64,000 nt of DNA, from assembly GCA_964017065.1 (NCBI GenBank), contig OZ024792.1, positions 6,567,754 through 6,631,753 on the forward strand, given 5' to 3'. A program made the position numbers and the translations under genes. The notes beneath the pieces are model-generated. The model was not told where the DNA came from. It did no database searches and saw only the letters and a list, made by a program, of their open reading frames with translations. This DNA comes from Haliclona indistincta (lineage: Eukaryota > Porifera > Demospongiae > Haplosclerida > Chalinidae). Numbering within the stretch: position 1 is the first letter of the stretch; every line of letters starts with the position of its first letter. Positions 44,201 through 54,359 of this stretch are shown here, piece after piece.

Positions 44201-47200
44201 TTGCAATCTAAACGCGTCAACCGTAGAGCGTAAACCGTGGTCAGTCTGAATCACGCAATGTAATAAACCTTCCAAATAAGGCAAGGATCACGCTTTGCGC
44301 TTTTGTGGCTGTTGCAAGGAGTAATAAAACCGCTGTACACTATTGTGTGGTGGTAGTGTGTCCAGGTGTGCAAGTGCATAATCTTTTTCTTTCTCACTCC
44401 AGCGCTCAAAGCGGATCATATATCCTCCAGCTCTTCCACAGAGGAAGCATTCCTTTTTTGCTGATGGCTCCATTGCTATGATAACATCAATTATACGCAT
44501 CAATTTTGTATTACATTTGTGAAGTAATTTTAGAATTGTTAGAATCTCAGAACAGTAACTTTTAAAACATCACTTTGTAGCTACAAGTGTACTCTATCAC
44601 CTAGTGCTTGTAGATAGTGTGTACCTGCTTTAATACAGAAGTGTACCTAAGCTAAGTAGGTGCAATCAAAATACTGACCTTCTTTGTATTCCTAAGTGAA
44701 CTGCGTCTTCCAGCTGTTTTTGCTTTACGTTATTTGCATGCGAAGTACTTACACCTTTGTTCTACATGCTTGTAAAGTTAGGTTGGTCTAGCATCAATCA
44801 TGTAAGTGTGGCGAGCGTTTTAGTCGAGCGTCCTGTTTGCGCAAAAACGCCATTACTCGCGTGCGTGGGCGTACCCGTTGCAAATAAAATCCCAATGCCA
44901 TAATACAATAATTGTACGGTTGCGATTCGACTGTATTATGTGAATGTTACAATGTTTGATTGTTTCGTTTCTCCTTCTCTGTCTACTCTATCATCAACAT
45001 CAGAGAGTGAGTAATGCTGAATTATTGTGTGCATGTTACAGTGTTTGATTATTTCTTTTCTCCTTCTTTGTCTACTCTATCATCAACATCAGAGGGTGAG
45101 TAAAACTGAATTATTGTGTGCATGTTACAGCGTTTGATTATTTCTTTTCTCCTTCTCTGTCTACTCTATCATCAACATCAGAAAGTGAGTAATGCTGAAT
45201 TATTATGTGAATGTTACAATGTTTGATTATTTCGTTTCTCCTTCTCTGTCTACTCTATCATCAACATCAGACGGTGAGTAAAACTGAATTATTGTGTACA
45301 TGTTACGGTGTTTGATTATTTCTTTTCTCCTTCTCTGATTGCGAGAAAGAAGGAAAAGTCATTTTGGGTAAGTACATAAAATGGGAGGGGCCCTGCCCTT
45401 ATGTATTTGTAATTTCGGACGATTCCTAATTCCGGACACTATTAATGCGTGATGATTTGTCAGACACGCATTGATGTGATTAAATTTCACACAGCTAGTC
45501 TATAGCCAGTACCACCTAGATAATACAGTACACGGTGGATACGCAACAAGCCCGTATACTGCAATCCGTGGTGGGACAATCACTGCATCGGGTAACACGG
45601 GCGTTTCCAAACATTTACAAGAAAGAATGGCAGCAGTAGTAGTGTGTGCTATAGACAAATTTTCAGATCCTTGGTCGTTTTGTGCGTACAAACTTATTTT
45701 GATGCAGTAGAGCAAGGATGTTAGTATTCGCTTGTATTGCTTATGAATTCCTGGTATTATCAGTCTTTCCAATAATATAACATAAAAAAACGTAACAACA
45801 AGCTTGTTCCCTGCTACTTGGCTGTTCTATCTCTACGAAACGTAGTGCTCCAATAGTATTTGATGCACTGCTCTACACAATAAGCTACCGAAAAACGTTT
45901 TTATACAGCAAACCAGCACTAAACGTCAGAATTTGTAGCCTAGCATTATAACAAGGCCATTTTATAGCAACAGTCTCTTCAACAGCAAATGAACACATGT
46001 GCTATTTGATTCAGCTTCTTGGAACCGTAGAAACAGCTTTACAACTTCATGCAGCTCGACCAGGAGCTATGCAGTGAGTGTCCCAGCACATCTCTGTGGA
46101 TCCACTCGTTTATCACACCGTTTTCATATCTACTGTGTACTGTATTATCTATTATACCACATGATAGCTATGATGTGTGCCTCAAACATGCTAACTATAG
46201 ATGGTATAAGATGATCTGTTTCCAGTAGTGCTGCCACGATATAGAATTTGTAGATCACATGTCATGAAGGATTATTTCACTGTTATGAAGTAAATATCTT
46301 TATGTTGATTCGATCAGGATACTTTCAGTTTAAAAGCTAATTCTCAACTATAGCGGTTTTATTACTCCTTACAAATAGACTTGAGTGTAAAGTGTCACCT
46401 TGCAGTCACTAATCACTTTATCCTTGCAAGAAGTAAAAAACTGCTGTAACTGCATTAATCAATATTCAATACACGACTATAATTATTACACTGAAGTACA
46501 TATTGATGATTATAGCAAAATGTATAATAATTTATTGCACAGTCATTCTATTGACATGGCAGCACTAGTTTCCAGTCCTGCGGTTATTTTTAGTCTAAAT
46601 ACTGATTGTACCCACACGTACGATGCTTTGAAAATTTTCTCTTTTTCTCTGTCCACTCTATCATCAACATCAGGAGGTGAATAAAACTGAAATAGTGTGT
46701 GCATGTTACAGTGTTTGATTGTTTCTTTTCTCCTTCTCTGTCTACTCTATCAACAACATCAGAGGGTGAGTAAAACTGAATTGTTGTATGCATGTTACGG
46801 TGTTTGATTATTTCTTTTCTCCTTCTCTGTCTACTCTGTCATCAACATCAGATGGTGAGTAAGACTGAATTATTGTGTGCATGTTATGGTGTTTGATTAT
46901 TTCTTTTCTCCTTCTCTGTCTACTCTGTCAACAACTTCAGAAGGTGAGTAAAACTGAATTATTGTGTGCATGTTACGATGTTTGATTATTTCTTTTCTAC
47001 TTCGCTTTCTACTCTATCATCAACATCAGGAAGTGAGTAAGACAAAATTATTGTTTACATGTTATGGTGGTATGTGATTTCTTTCCTCCTTCTCTGTCAA
47101 CTCCATCAACAACTTCAGAAGGTGAGTAAAACTGAATTATTGTGTACATGTTACGGTGTTTGATTATTTCTTTTCTCCTTCTCTCTCTACTCTATCATCA

Positions 47201-50200
47201 ACATCAGTGGGTGAGTAAAACTGACTTATTGTGTGCATGTTACAGTGTCTGATTATTTCTTTTGTCCTTCTCTGTCTACTCTATCATCAACTTCAGAATG
47301 TGAGTAAAACTGAATTATTGTGTGCATTTTACGGTGTTTGATTATTTCTTTTCTCCTTCTCCATCATTAACATCAGGGGGTGAGTAAAACTGAATTATTG
47401 TGTGCATGTTACGGTGTTTGATTATTTCTTTTCTCCTTCTCTGTCTACTCTATCATCAACTTCAGAATGTGAGTAAAACTGAATTTTTGTGTGCATGTTA
47501 CGGTGTTTGATTATTTCTTTTCCCCTTCTCCATCATTAACATCAGCGGGTGAGTAAAACTGAATTATTGTGTGCATGTTACGGTGTTTGATTATTTCTTT
47601 TCTCCTTCTCTGTTTACTCTATCATCAACATCAGCCGGTGAGAAAACTGAATTATTGTGTGCATGTTACGGTGTTTGATTATTTCTTTTCTCCTTCTTTG
47701 TTTACTCTATCATCAACATCAGGAGGTGAATAAAACTGAATTATTGTGTGCATGTTACGGTGTTTGATTATTTCTTTTCTCCTTCTCTGTTTACTCTATC
47801 ATCAACATCAGCCGGTGAGAAAACTGAATTATTGTGTGCATGTTACTGTGTTTGATTATTTCTTTTCTCCTCTGTCTACTCTATCATCAACATCAGCCGG
47901 TGAGTAAAACTGAATTATTGTGTGCATGTTACGGTGTTTGATTATTTATTTTCTCCTTCTCTGTTTACTCTATCATCAACATCAGCCGGTGAGTAAAACT
48001 GAATTATTGTGTGCATGTTACGGTGTTTATTTCTTTTCTCCTTCTCTGTCTACTCTATCATCAACTTCAGAATGTGAGTAAAACTGAATTTTTGTGTGCA
48101 TGTTACGGTGTTTGATTATTTCTTTTCCCCTTCTCCATCATTAACATTAGCGGGTGAGTAAAACTGAATTATTGTGTGCATGTTACGGTGTTTGATTATT
48201 TCTTTTCTCCTTCTCTGTTTACTCTATCATCAACATCAGCCGGTGAGAAAACTGAATTATTGTGTGCATGTTACGGTGTTTGATTATTTCTTTTCGCCTT
48301 CTTTGTTTACTCTATCATCAACATCAGGAGGTGAGTAAAACTGAATTATTGTGTGCATGTTTTACTTTACATTACAATTTTTTTGTTCTCCTTCTCTATC
48401 ATCAACATCATGCAGTTGGTAAGTTCAACTGTATTAGTCTATAATTATTTGCATGGATTAAGTCTATCAACATCTGCTTGGAATAACATTTTCCTATTTC
48501 TTTGTTTATCTGTTACTATAGTCCAAAGAGGTGAGTTGTGTCATCTATAGTGAACTATAAAACTGCTTGTGAATTGATTTATTTTTCTTTTGTCTTAGCA
48601 TGATATCAGACAGGTGAGTTTCATGTTGTGCTGTGCTCAAGGATCAAGTAACTGAATAACTATTTATTTTATTAGGAAAGTAAGAATTGTGTGTAGGTAA
48701 ATGATTGCTCATTTTGAAATGTTTTGAGTGTCTGAGGTGTATTCCCAAGCACTGAAGAGAGGAAGTGTGAAGGTATCATATGGTCGTATCATGTTGATCG
48801 GTTTGGGAGCAGCAGGAAAGACTAGTCTGATACATGGCTTGATGAATCAGCAGCTACCTGACAGAGCTAACTCAACTATTCTGGCTAGTACTCGATCTGT
48901 CAAGTACTACTGGATAAAAACAGAGAAGGGTCGATATAGTCACTGGACAGAACTTTCCAATGATGATAAGACTCAAGAAGTTGCTCAAGCTGCAAAGAGT
49001 TCAAATGTTCACCACTTAGGAAGGTAATTTGACTGTTCAGCTATAGCATGCATTTCTTACTAGCAGTATAAGTTGGTTCTTTGTTCTGTTGTACGTTTCA
49101 TAGAGGTCAGTCCATGTCATGTCGGGAAAGTGTTGACAAAAGTGATCAATCATTGGCACAGTACAGAGAGAATGTTGTTGAAAAAATGGTAGAATCTAAG
49201 CCTCATGCTTCCAAAAGTGAGGTGTTGCTGCACATCTGGGATTGTGGTGGTCAACCTGTGTTTCTCAGCGTTCTTCCTGCTTTTCTTAGCTCTAGAACAG
49301 TATTTCTACTTGTCTTTGATGCTTCTCTTGAGCTTGATGATCCTTGTAAAGTTATTGTCAATATTGATGGACATAGTCACATGAAAGAGACACTGGATAT
49401 CTCTGCTTTGAGCCTCCTTCAGATGTGGATGGCTTCAATTCATGCTCGGTTTGGTGAAGGTGGTGAAGCATCTTGTCCTAGGATAATCTTAGTTGGCACT
49501 CATGCTGACCAGCTTAGACCAGATCAGTCTAAAAGGAAGTGCCTAGATAAGATTTTGTCAGTTATCAAGGAAAAGGATTACTCCAACATTCTAATGGATG
49601 AGCTGGAAGGAATAATAGTTGACAATACTACTGCAGGAATGGGAGAGAGAGAAGATAAAGGAATCGGCCAGCTTCGAGAGACTATCCACGAATTTGTTCG
49701 AGACAATCTTTCTAAAGATACTCCAGTCAGTTGGGTTGAATTCCGCAATGTGTTGCAGCTCTATGTTAGAAAGCCAGTCGTGCAATTGGATGAAGTTTAC
49801 AGATGTGCTGGGAAATGTTCTATTCCTAGAGAGGAGGTTCCAAGTGCTCTTAATTTCTATCATGAGCTTGGTGTGCTGTTGTTCTATCCTAATGTGCATG
49901 GCCTTGAGTCTGTGGTGATCCTAGAGCCCCAGTGGCTGGTTGATGTGTTTGGAACACTCTTTTGCAAGTGGAAATATCAAGATAAGCACAGGAAGATGTG
50001 TGCATTGTTTAGTGACTATGGTGTTCTTACTGAGCCACTCTACAATGAAGTGCTTAGACCGCTCTTAAAGGGCACTAATGTCACTCCTGATGCTGTCTTG
50101 AAATTGTTAGAAAATTTTCAATTGGCTGTTCAAATCGAAATAATTGACTTGTTTGAAACTGTCAGCAAGCAGTACTTTGTTCCTCTGATGTTGAAGCACA

Positions 50201-52742
50201 ACAATGGTCTTGGTACAGCAGATGTGCAGTCCGTAGCTAATTCACCACAATCATTTGTCAAAAGAGCATCTCCTCTTCACATTGTATTTAGATCTGGCTA
50301 CGTTCCTCCTGGCTTCTTTGTACGACTAGCAACCTGTCTATCTAGTGAAAAAGGTGTCATAGTTGTCTTTCGTGTCGGCATCTGGTGTAATAAAATCACC
50401 ATGCGTGTTAATGGGAGGGTGGACAGGTTGATTATCACTGAGTACACGGACACAGTGGAAATCCAATTTTTTCGTAAAGAAGAATCAGAAGAATCTTTTC
50501 GAATGTCGTGCAGAAATGTCTTCATGTTGTTGCAAAGGTCCTTTACTTCAATCTCCGAATGGTTGCCAGAAGCAAATCCTCAGCTTGCTTTCTGTTGCAC
50601 TCAGTGCATTGATCCAGCTCAGATGGCTTCTTTCAGACACCATCAAGATATATATTGTAAATTTAGTCAAGAGCAAACTGTGAGCGATTCTCTTCATTGC
50701 AAGCATAATGATCACAGCTTCAAGCCTACTCATAGTCAACGATATTGGCTCTGCCCTGTTGACAAGGATAGTAAACAAGTCTCTAAGGTATAGCTATAAT
50801 ACGACAATTTAATTAAGGAACACTGTTATTATTGTACTTCTCTAGGACGAAAATCAGCTTCAAATTGCAGAGTCTCTCACTAGAGCCATGCATCTCACTA
50901 ATAAAATAGCACTTGCTAAAGAGCTGGAGATGATGCCAGCTACAGGTGTTGTACCAGATGACCTCATTGAACAGTTTTATAACAACGGTGGAGATACTGT
51001 TGAGCTGGCTCAGTCCCTCAGAGCAATCAAGCTGAAGACACTAGCTGACAAGTGAGATAAATCTGCTTGTTAATGTGTCATTATTAGTCCTGTGAATGAA
51101 TGCTACATTATCTTGTTAATATCATGACAAGCAAATGTTTTGTACAGGTTAATTTCAGGAGATATAAATTTCACAGTACCTGATGAGTCACAGTCAAAGG
51201 GTATGATTATTATAGTGAACAGATTGTTGTTGATCTTTCTTTAGCCTCTAGTCCCTCATTTAATGATTATGTTAGAGCAGTAAGCAATGTTACTGATTGG
51301 CATCTACTTGGCTTACATCTGGATCTGACTATGAGCCAATTACGCAAGATTGAATCCACTCACCGTACTGATGGTGTTGATAGAATGAAGGCTGAGATGC
51401 TCCACGTGTGGCAGAAATGTTATCCTGATGCATCTTGGAAAGAGCTTATCATAGCTTTGAAGGATATGAACGAGAACAGCGTAGCTAATAAAATAGAAGA
51501 GAAATACTGTCCAGTCACAGGTGATCAAGTGATTTAGTAGCATTGATATCATAATCCATGCATTACCATTAGCAGCAGCTGCCTATACTGTATCACCACC
51601 ATCACATGCAGCTACCTCTACTGTACCACCACCATCACATGCAGGTACCTCTACTGTACCACCACCATCACATGCAGCTACCTCTACTGTACCACCACCA
51701 TCACATGCAGGTACCTCTACTGTACCACCACCATCACATGCAGGTACCTCTACTGTACCACCACCATCACATGCAGCTACCTCTACTGTACCACCACCAT
51801 CACATGCAGCTACCTCTACTGTACCACCACCATCACATGCAGCTACCTATACTGTACCACCACCATCACATGCAGCTACCTCTACTGTACCACCACCATC
51901 ACATGCAGCTGCCTCTACTGTACCACCACCACCACATGCAGCTACCTATACTGTACCACCACCACCACATGCAGCTACCTCTACTGTACCACCACCATCA
52001 CATGCAGCTACCTCTACTGTACCACCACCATCACATGCAGGTACCTCTACTGTACCACCACCATCACATGCAGCTACCTCTACTGTACCACCACCATCAC
52101 ATGCAGCTACCTCTACTGTACCACCACCATCACATGCAGGTACCTCTACTGTACCACCACCATCACATGCAGCTACCTCTACTGTACCACCACCATCACA
52201 TGCAGCTACCTCTACTGTACCACCACCATCACATGCAGGTACCTCTACTGTACCACCACCATCACATGCAGCTACCTCTACTGTACCACCACCATCACAT
52301 GCAGGTACCTCTACTGTACCACCACCATCACATGCAGCTACCTCTACTGTACCACCACCATCACATGCAGCTACCTCTACTGTACCACCACCATCACATG
52401 CAGCTACCTCTACTGTACCACATGCAGCTGATGAATTGAGAGCTCGTCATGTTAGTTCAGGTAATATTAATTTTATATTCATTAATATTAATTTAACTGT
52501 GCTATAATGATAACAGAAGCAGTTACCAGTGCCAGCAGTGACAAGAGACAGTCAGTGAACAATGTAACAGAGAACACCAGTAAGTCCCATAATTGTGTTC
52601 CTTTTTATCAATAATTTTGGCTGATTTTTCAGAACATGTGCAGAGAGATGAGTTTTCTACTAGCACCTGGGTTCTAGCAATAATAGTACTGTTTGTTATC
52701 ATGTGTTGTATCACTGAAATAGTATACTTTGCTGTACATTAA
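38280..52742 (+). CDS. Roco (Roc-COR) GTPase C, Death domain and C-terminal transmembrane segment
   Basis: Most intact paralogue. Proposed exons: 38280-38306 (M-A-T-K-E-K-S-L-W), microexons in arrays C1 and C2, 48416-48418, 48522-48530 (SKE), 48599-48613 (HDIRQ), 48676-48679 (GAAA), 48729-49023, 49104-50787, 50846-51051, 51148-51200, 51245-51520, 51573-52460, 52517-52579 and 52633-52742. Roc motifs are GLGAAGKTS, DCGGQ and THAD, then COR, a Cys/His-rich region and a Death domain (DWHLLGLHLDL...SWKELIIAL). The 50846 exon has three extra codons relative to A and B. A Ser/Thr/Pro stalk of about 26 repeats leads to a short spacer and a hydrophobic segment, STWVLAIIVLFVIMCC, ending 13 residues before the stop. 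No signal peptide is seen, so a tail-anchored topology is the simplest inference. The P-loop exon acceptor is TTTTGAG, weaker than in B. Confidence 0.8.
38400..39240. mobile_element. Insertion in Roco C intron 1 with inverted-repeat part
   Basis: Sequence absent from the other intron 1 copies. A segment 38757-39230 has arms reading AGGAGCACATGAACAGAAGG and its complement, with TTGGCAC...GTGCCAA inner pairs. Between them one frame (around 39007-39110) reads DPFTTSEELAREERNESW, an Arg/Glu-rich pattern that could be a host or transposon protein fragment. The part before 38757 has GACAATTGTC palindromes and TCCGGACATC/GATGTCTGGAC pairs. Class unknown. Confidence 0.45.
41732..42033. mobile_element. 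Hairpin insertion in array C1
   Basis: A 300-bp insertion right after GTGAGTAAA of one unit. It contains TAGTTATATACC...GGTATATAACTA and GGTGTTTAAGC...GCTTAAACACC pairs (41732-41839), and an outer pair AAACCATAG...CTATGGTTT around 41840-42033. The TAAA at both edges may be a target duplication. Confidence 0.6.
43104..44933. mobile_element. TIR transposon remnant in array C1 (1.8 kb)
   Basis: Perfect 20-bp inverted termini CAGTCGAATCGCAACCGTAC with flanking TATT at 43100-43103 and 44934-44937. The interior holds a run of imperfect short repeats around ATAGCATGTGTGTGTCCTGTG (about 43910-44095) and no convincing transposase. It is a non-autonomous DNA element inserted in the intron part of a microexon unit. 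Confidence 0.75.
45338..45367 (+). pseudogene. Internal duplicate of Roco exon 1, start codon lost
   Basis: Matches 29188-29217 exactly except that ATG is ATT. The GTAAGTACATAAA donor is kept. Fused to array sequence at the same point as the B copy, so both descend from one event. Without ATG it cannot be a first coding exon; it could only function as an internal exon. Confidence 0.6.
45368..46639 (+). other. Duplicated Roco intron 1 block (C, internal)
   Basis: Homologous to 29218-30609; no gene seen. Confidence 0.6.
46640..48418 (+). repeat. Microexon array C2 (20 units plus terminal TTG)
   Basis: First ten cores: E, R, M, K, E, K, W, N, G, N. Last ten: R, P, E, P, P, P, N, R, P, E. The terminal diverged unit has TTG at 48416-48418. 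Several donors are altered (GTGAAT, GTGAGA). No large insertion interrupts this array. It leads to the 9-, 15- and 4-nt exons and then the Roc exon of Roco C. Confidence 0.85.
51573..52435 (+). repeat. 33-bp coding VNTR, about 26 units (Roco C)
   Basis: Units encode AATSTVPPPSH and AGTSTVPPPSH, with a few VPPPPH. The exon is 888 nt, and the frame is preserved through to the transmembrane exon. Confidence 0.85.
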
Positions 52743-52932
52743 TAATAGTGCTGTTTGTTATCATGTGTTGTATCACTGTAATAGTATACTCTGCTGTACA
52801 TTAATAATAGTGCTGTTTGTTATCATGTGTTGTATCACTGTAATAGTATACTTTGCTGTACATTAATAATAGTGCTGTTTGTTATCATGTGTTGTATCAC
52901 TGTAATAGTATACTTTGCGCTGTACATTGTGG
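52674..52932 (+). repeat. 62-bp tandem repeat spanning the TM codons and 3'UTR
   Basis: About four units starting AATAATAGTRCTGTTTGTTATC. The first is coding (transmembrane helix to TAA at 52740-52742) and the rest follow in the 3'UTR. In the 3'UTR copies GAAATAG has become GTAATAG. Confidence 0.75.
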
Positions 52933-53162
52933 TGTCATTCTGTCACAACGATTTCTCGTCACTCGGTGAAATCTAAGCGCTGAAACAAGGAACACAGATA
53001 GAAATCGATACTTGCTCTGATTTGTATTTGAAGAATTTCGGTTATAGAGCTTATTGTATAAGTTACAGCGTAGACACACAGCTGCGTTCATTACATTAGT
53101 GTTACAAATCTTTGAAAATTGGGATTGCTAAGAAAAGTTTAAACAATAGGTTGTTAAACTAG
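52933..53162. other. Spacer between Roco C and the HIUase/DNase gene
   Basis: No gene seen; convergent with the minus-strand gene that follows. Confidence 0.4.
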
Positions 53163-54295
53163 TTAGCTTTCTCTGTACGTTGAATAGCCGAAAGGACTAA
53201 GCAGTAATGGTATGTGATAGTGCTCTGAGGGCTCTTCCAGTGTGAACACAATCTGTGATGACGGAGCATGAATTGAAGTGGTCAGGAGACTCTAGGATCA
53301 CTTACGTCAACGTAAGGATAGAACCCTTTGACTCTCTGTTCATTGAAGTACGTATTTGTATCAAAGTGAACTCTGTATGTTCCAACACGTAGTATATGTT
53401 CAGAGCTCAGGAGAGTTGAACAGTGTCCATCAAGATCAGTCACACTGTGTACAAACAGTAAAGATGAACAGTACTGATGATGATATTACTACTCACCCAG
53501 ACCCTAGCTCTACCCACTGCCCATCAGCTGATAGCTGAGCTATGCTGACAGGAATCTGTCCAGCTGGTCTGCCTCGAGCAGTATCTAACACATGAGTGGT
53601 AAATGGAGACCTCTTCACACGTGGAGTACCACACGATGGAGTAGCTGTTGGAAAGAACGAGAGAGAAAAGAGTGATATTGTCATAGCAGCTAGCTAGAGC
53701 ATTGAAAATCAAAATGTGAATCAAATAGGCATCTAAAATTGCTCAAACACACTTTCAGACGGTAGTAGATGGTTTTAACACATGCAGCTGTAGAATGCAG
53801 TGTTTCCTGCCAGTACAGTTGTGTCTTACAGCAGTACCTGATGGAGTGAGTGATGATGGTGTATTTGTTGATGATGGTGTAACTGACGGTACTGTATTAG
53901 CTACTATGGGTATAGCCCCAGCATGAAAAACTCAGCATCACACCACAGCAGGAAACAGTGACAAATTCTAACTAGGTCTCAGACTCTCAGTTACAAAAAT
54001 AGAGCTCTAATGAACACATACTCGTGACGGACACAAATGCATGACCCTTGTGCATACTGCGCACGGGTACCCAGTCAATGTTTTCAGCTATATTCTACTA
54101 ACCTCTGAGAGACAGCTCAACTGGATAGTGGTCACTGACTGCTTGTGTCTAGAGGGAGAGGATTACTATATCTGTGGTGATGATGCTGTACTGACCTGTT
54201 CTAGTGTCAGGTTGAGCTCAGTATCGTACCTGACCACTCTGGCACTACCTGGCACCACGTACTGATTGAACCCAACATGAGTTATGATTCTGAAG

Positions 54296-54359
<64 letters not shown>

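Larger units (their letters stand above)
40830..45337 (+). repeat. Microexon array C1 (27 units, two insertions)
   Basis: First eleven cores: D, M, K, E, E, G, E, G, K, R, E. After the insertion at 41732: V, P, P, P, T, R, G, P, Y, L, V, K. After the insertion at 43104: R, R, K, T. Two GGG units have GC donors (GGGCGAGT). A higher-order duplication is visible: a two-unit block with GAA and GGG cores is repeated at about 41180-41470. Units with AAA or AGA cores share the donor context GTGAGTAATGCTG, marking a unit subfamily. The array ends abruptly in exon 1-like sequence at 45338. Confidence 0.85.

Noticed and set aside
43846..44233. Overlapping ORFs on both strands inside the 43104-44933 element
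   Set aside because: They arise from the short ATAGCATGTGTGTGTCC-type tandem repeats.
6840..48418. Regular direct repeats resembling a CRISPR array
   Set aside because: The variable part is 3 nt, the repeat is about 86 nt with eukaryotic splice signals, no cas genes are near, and the surroundings are animal genes.
24471..48444. Many 60-100 aa ORFs such as CLIISFLLLCLLYHQHQ over the arrays
   Set aside because: They are translations of the repeated intron sequence across splice donors; their frame and ends follow the repeat period, not a gene.
54041..54265. Plus-strand 74-aa ORF
   Set aside because: Covers the minus-strand DNase I-like exons with SDHYPVEL and [16 protein letters not shown]; it is an antisense shadow.
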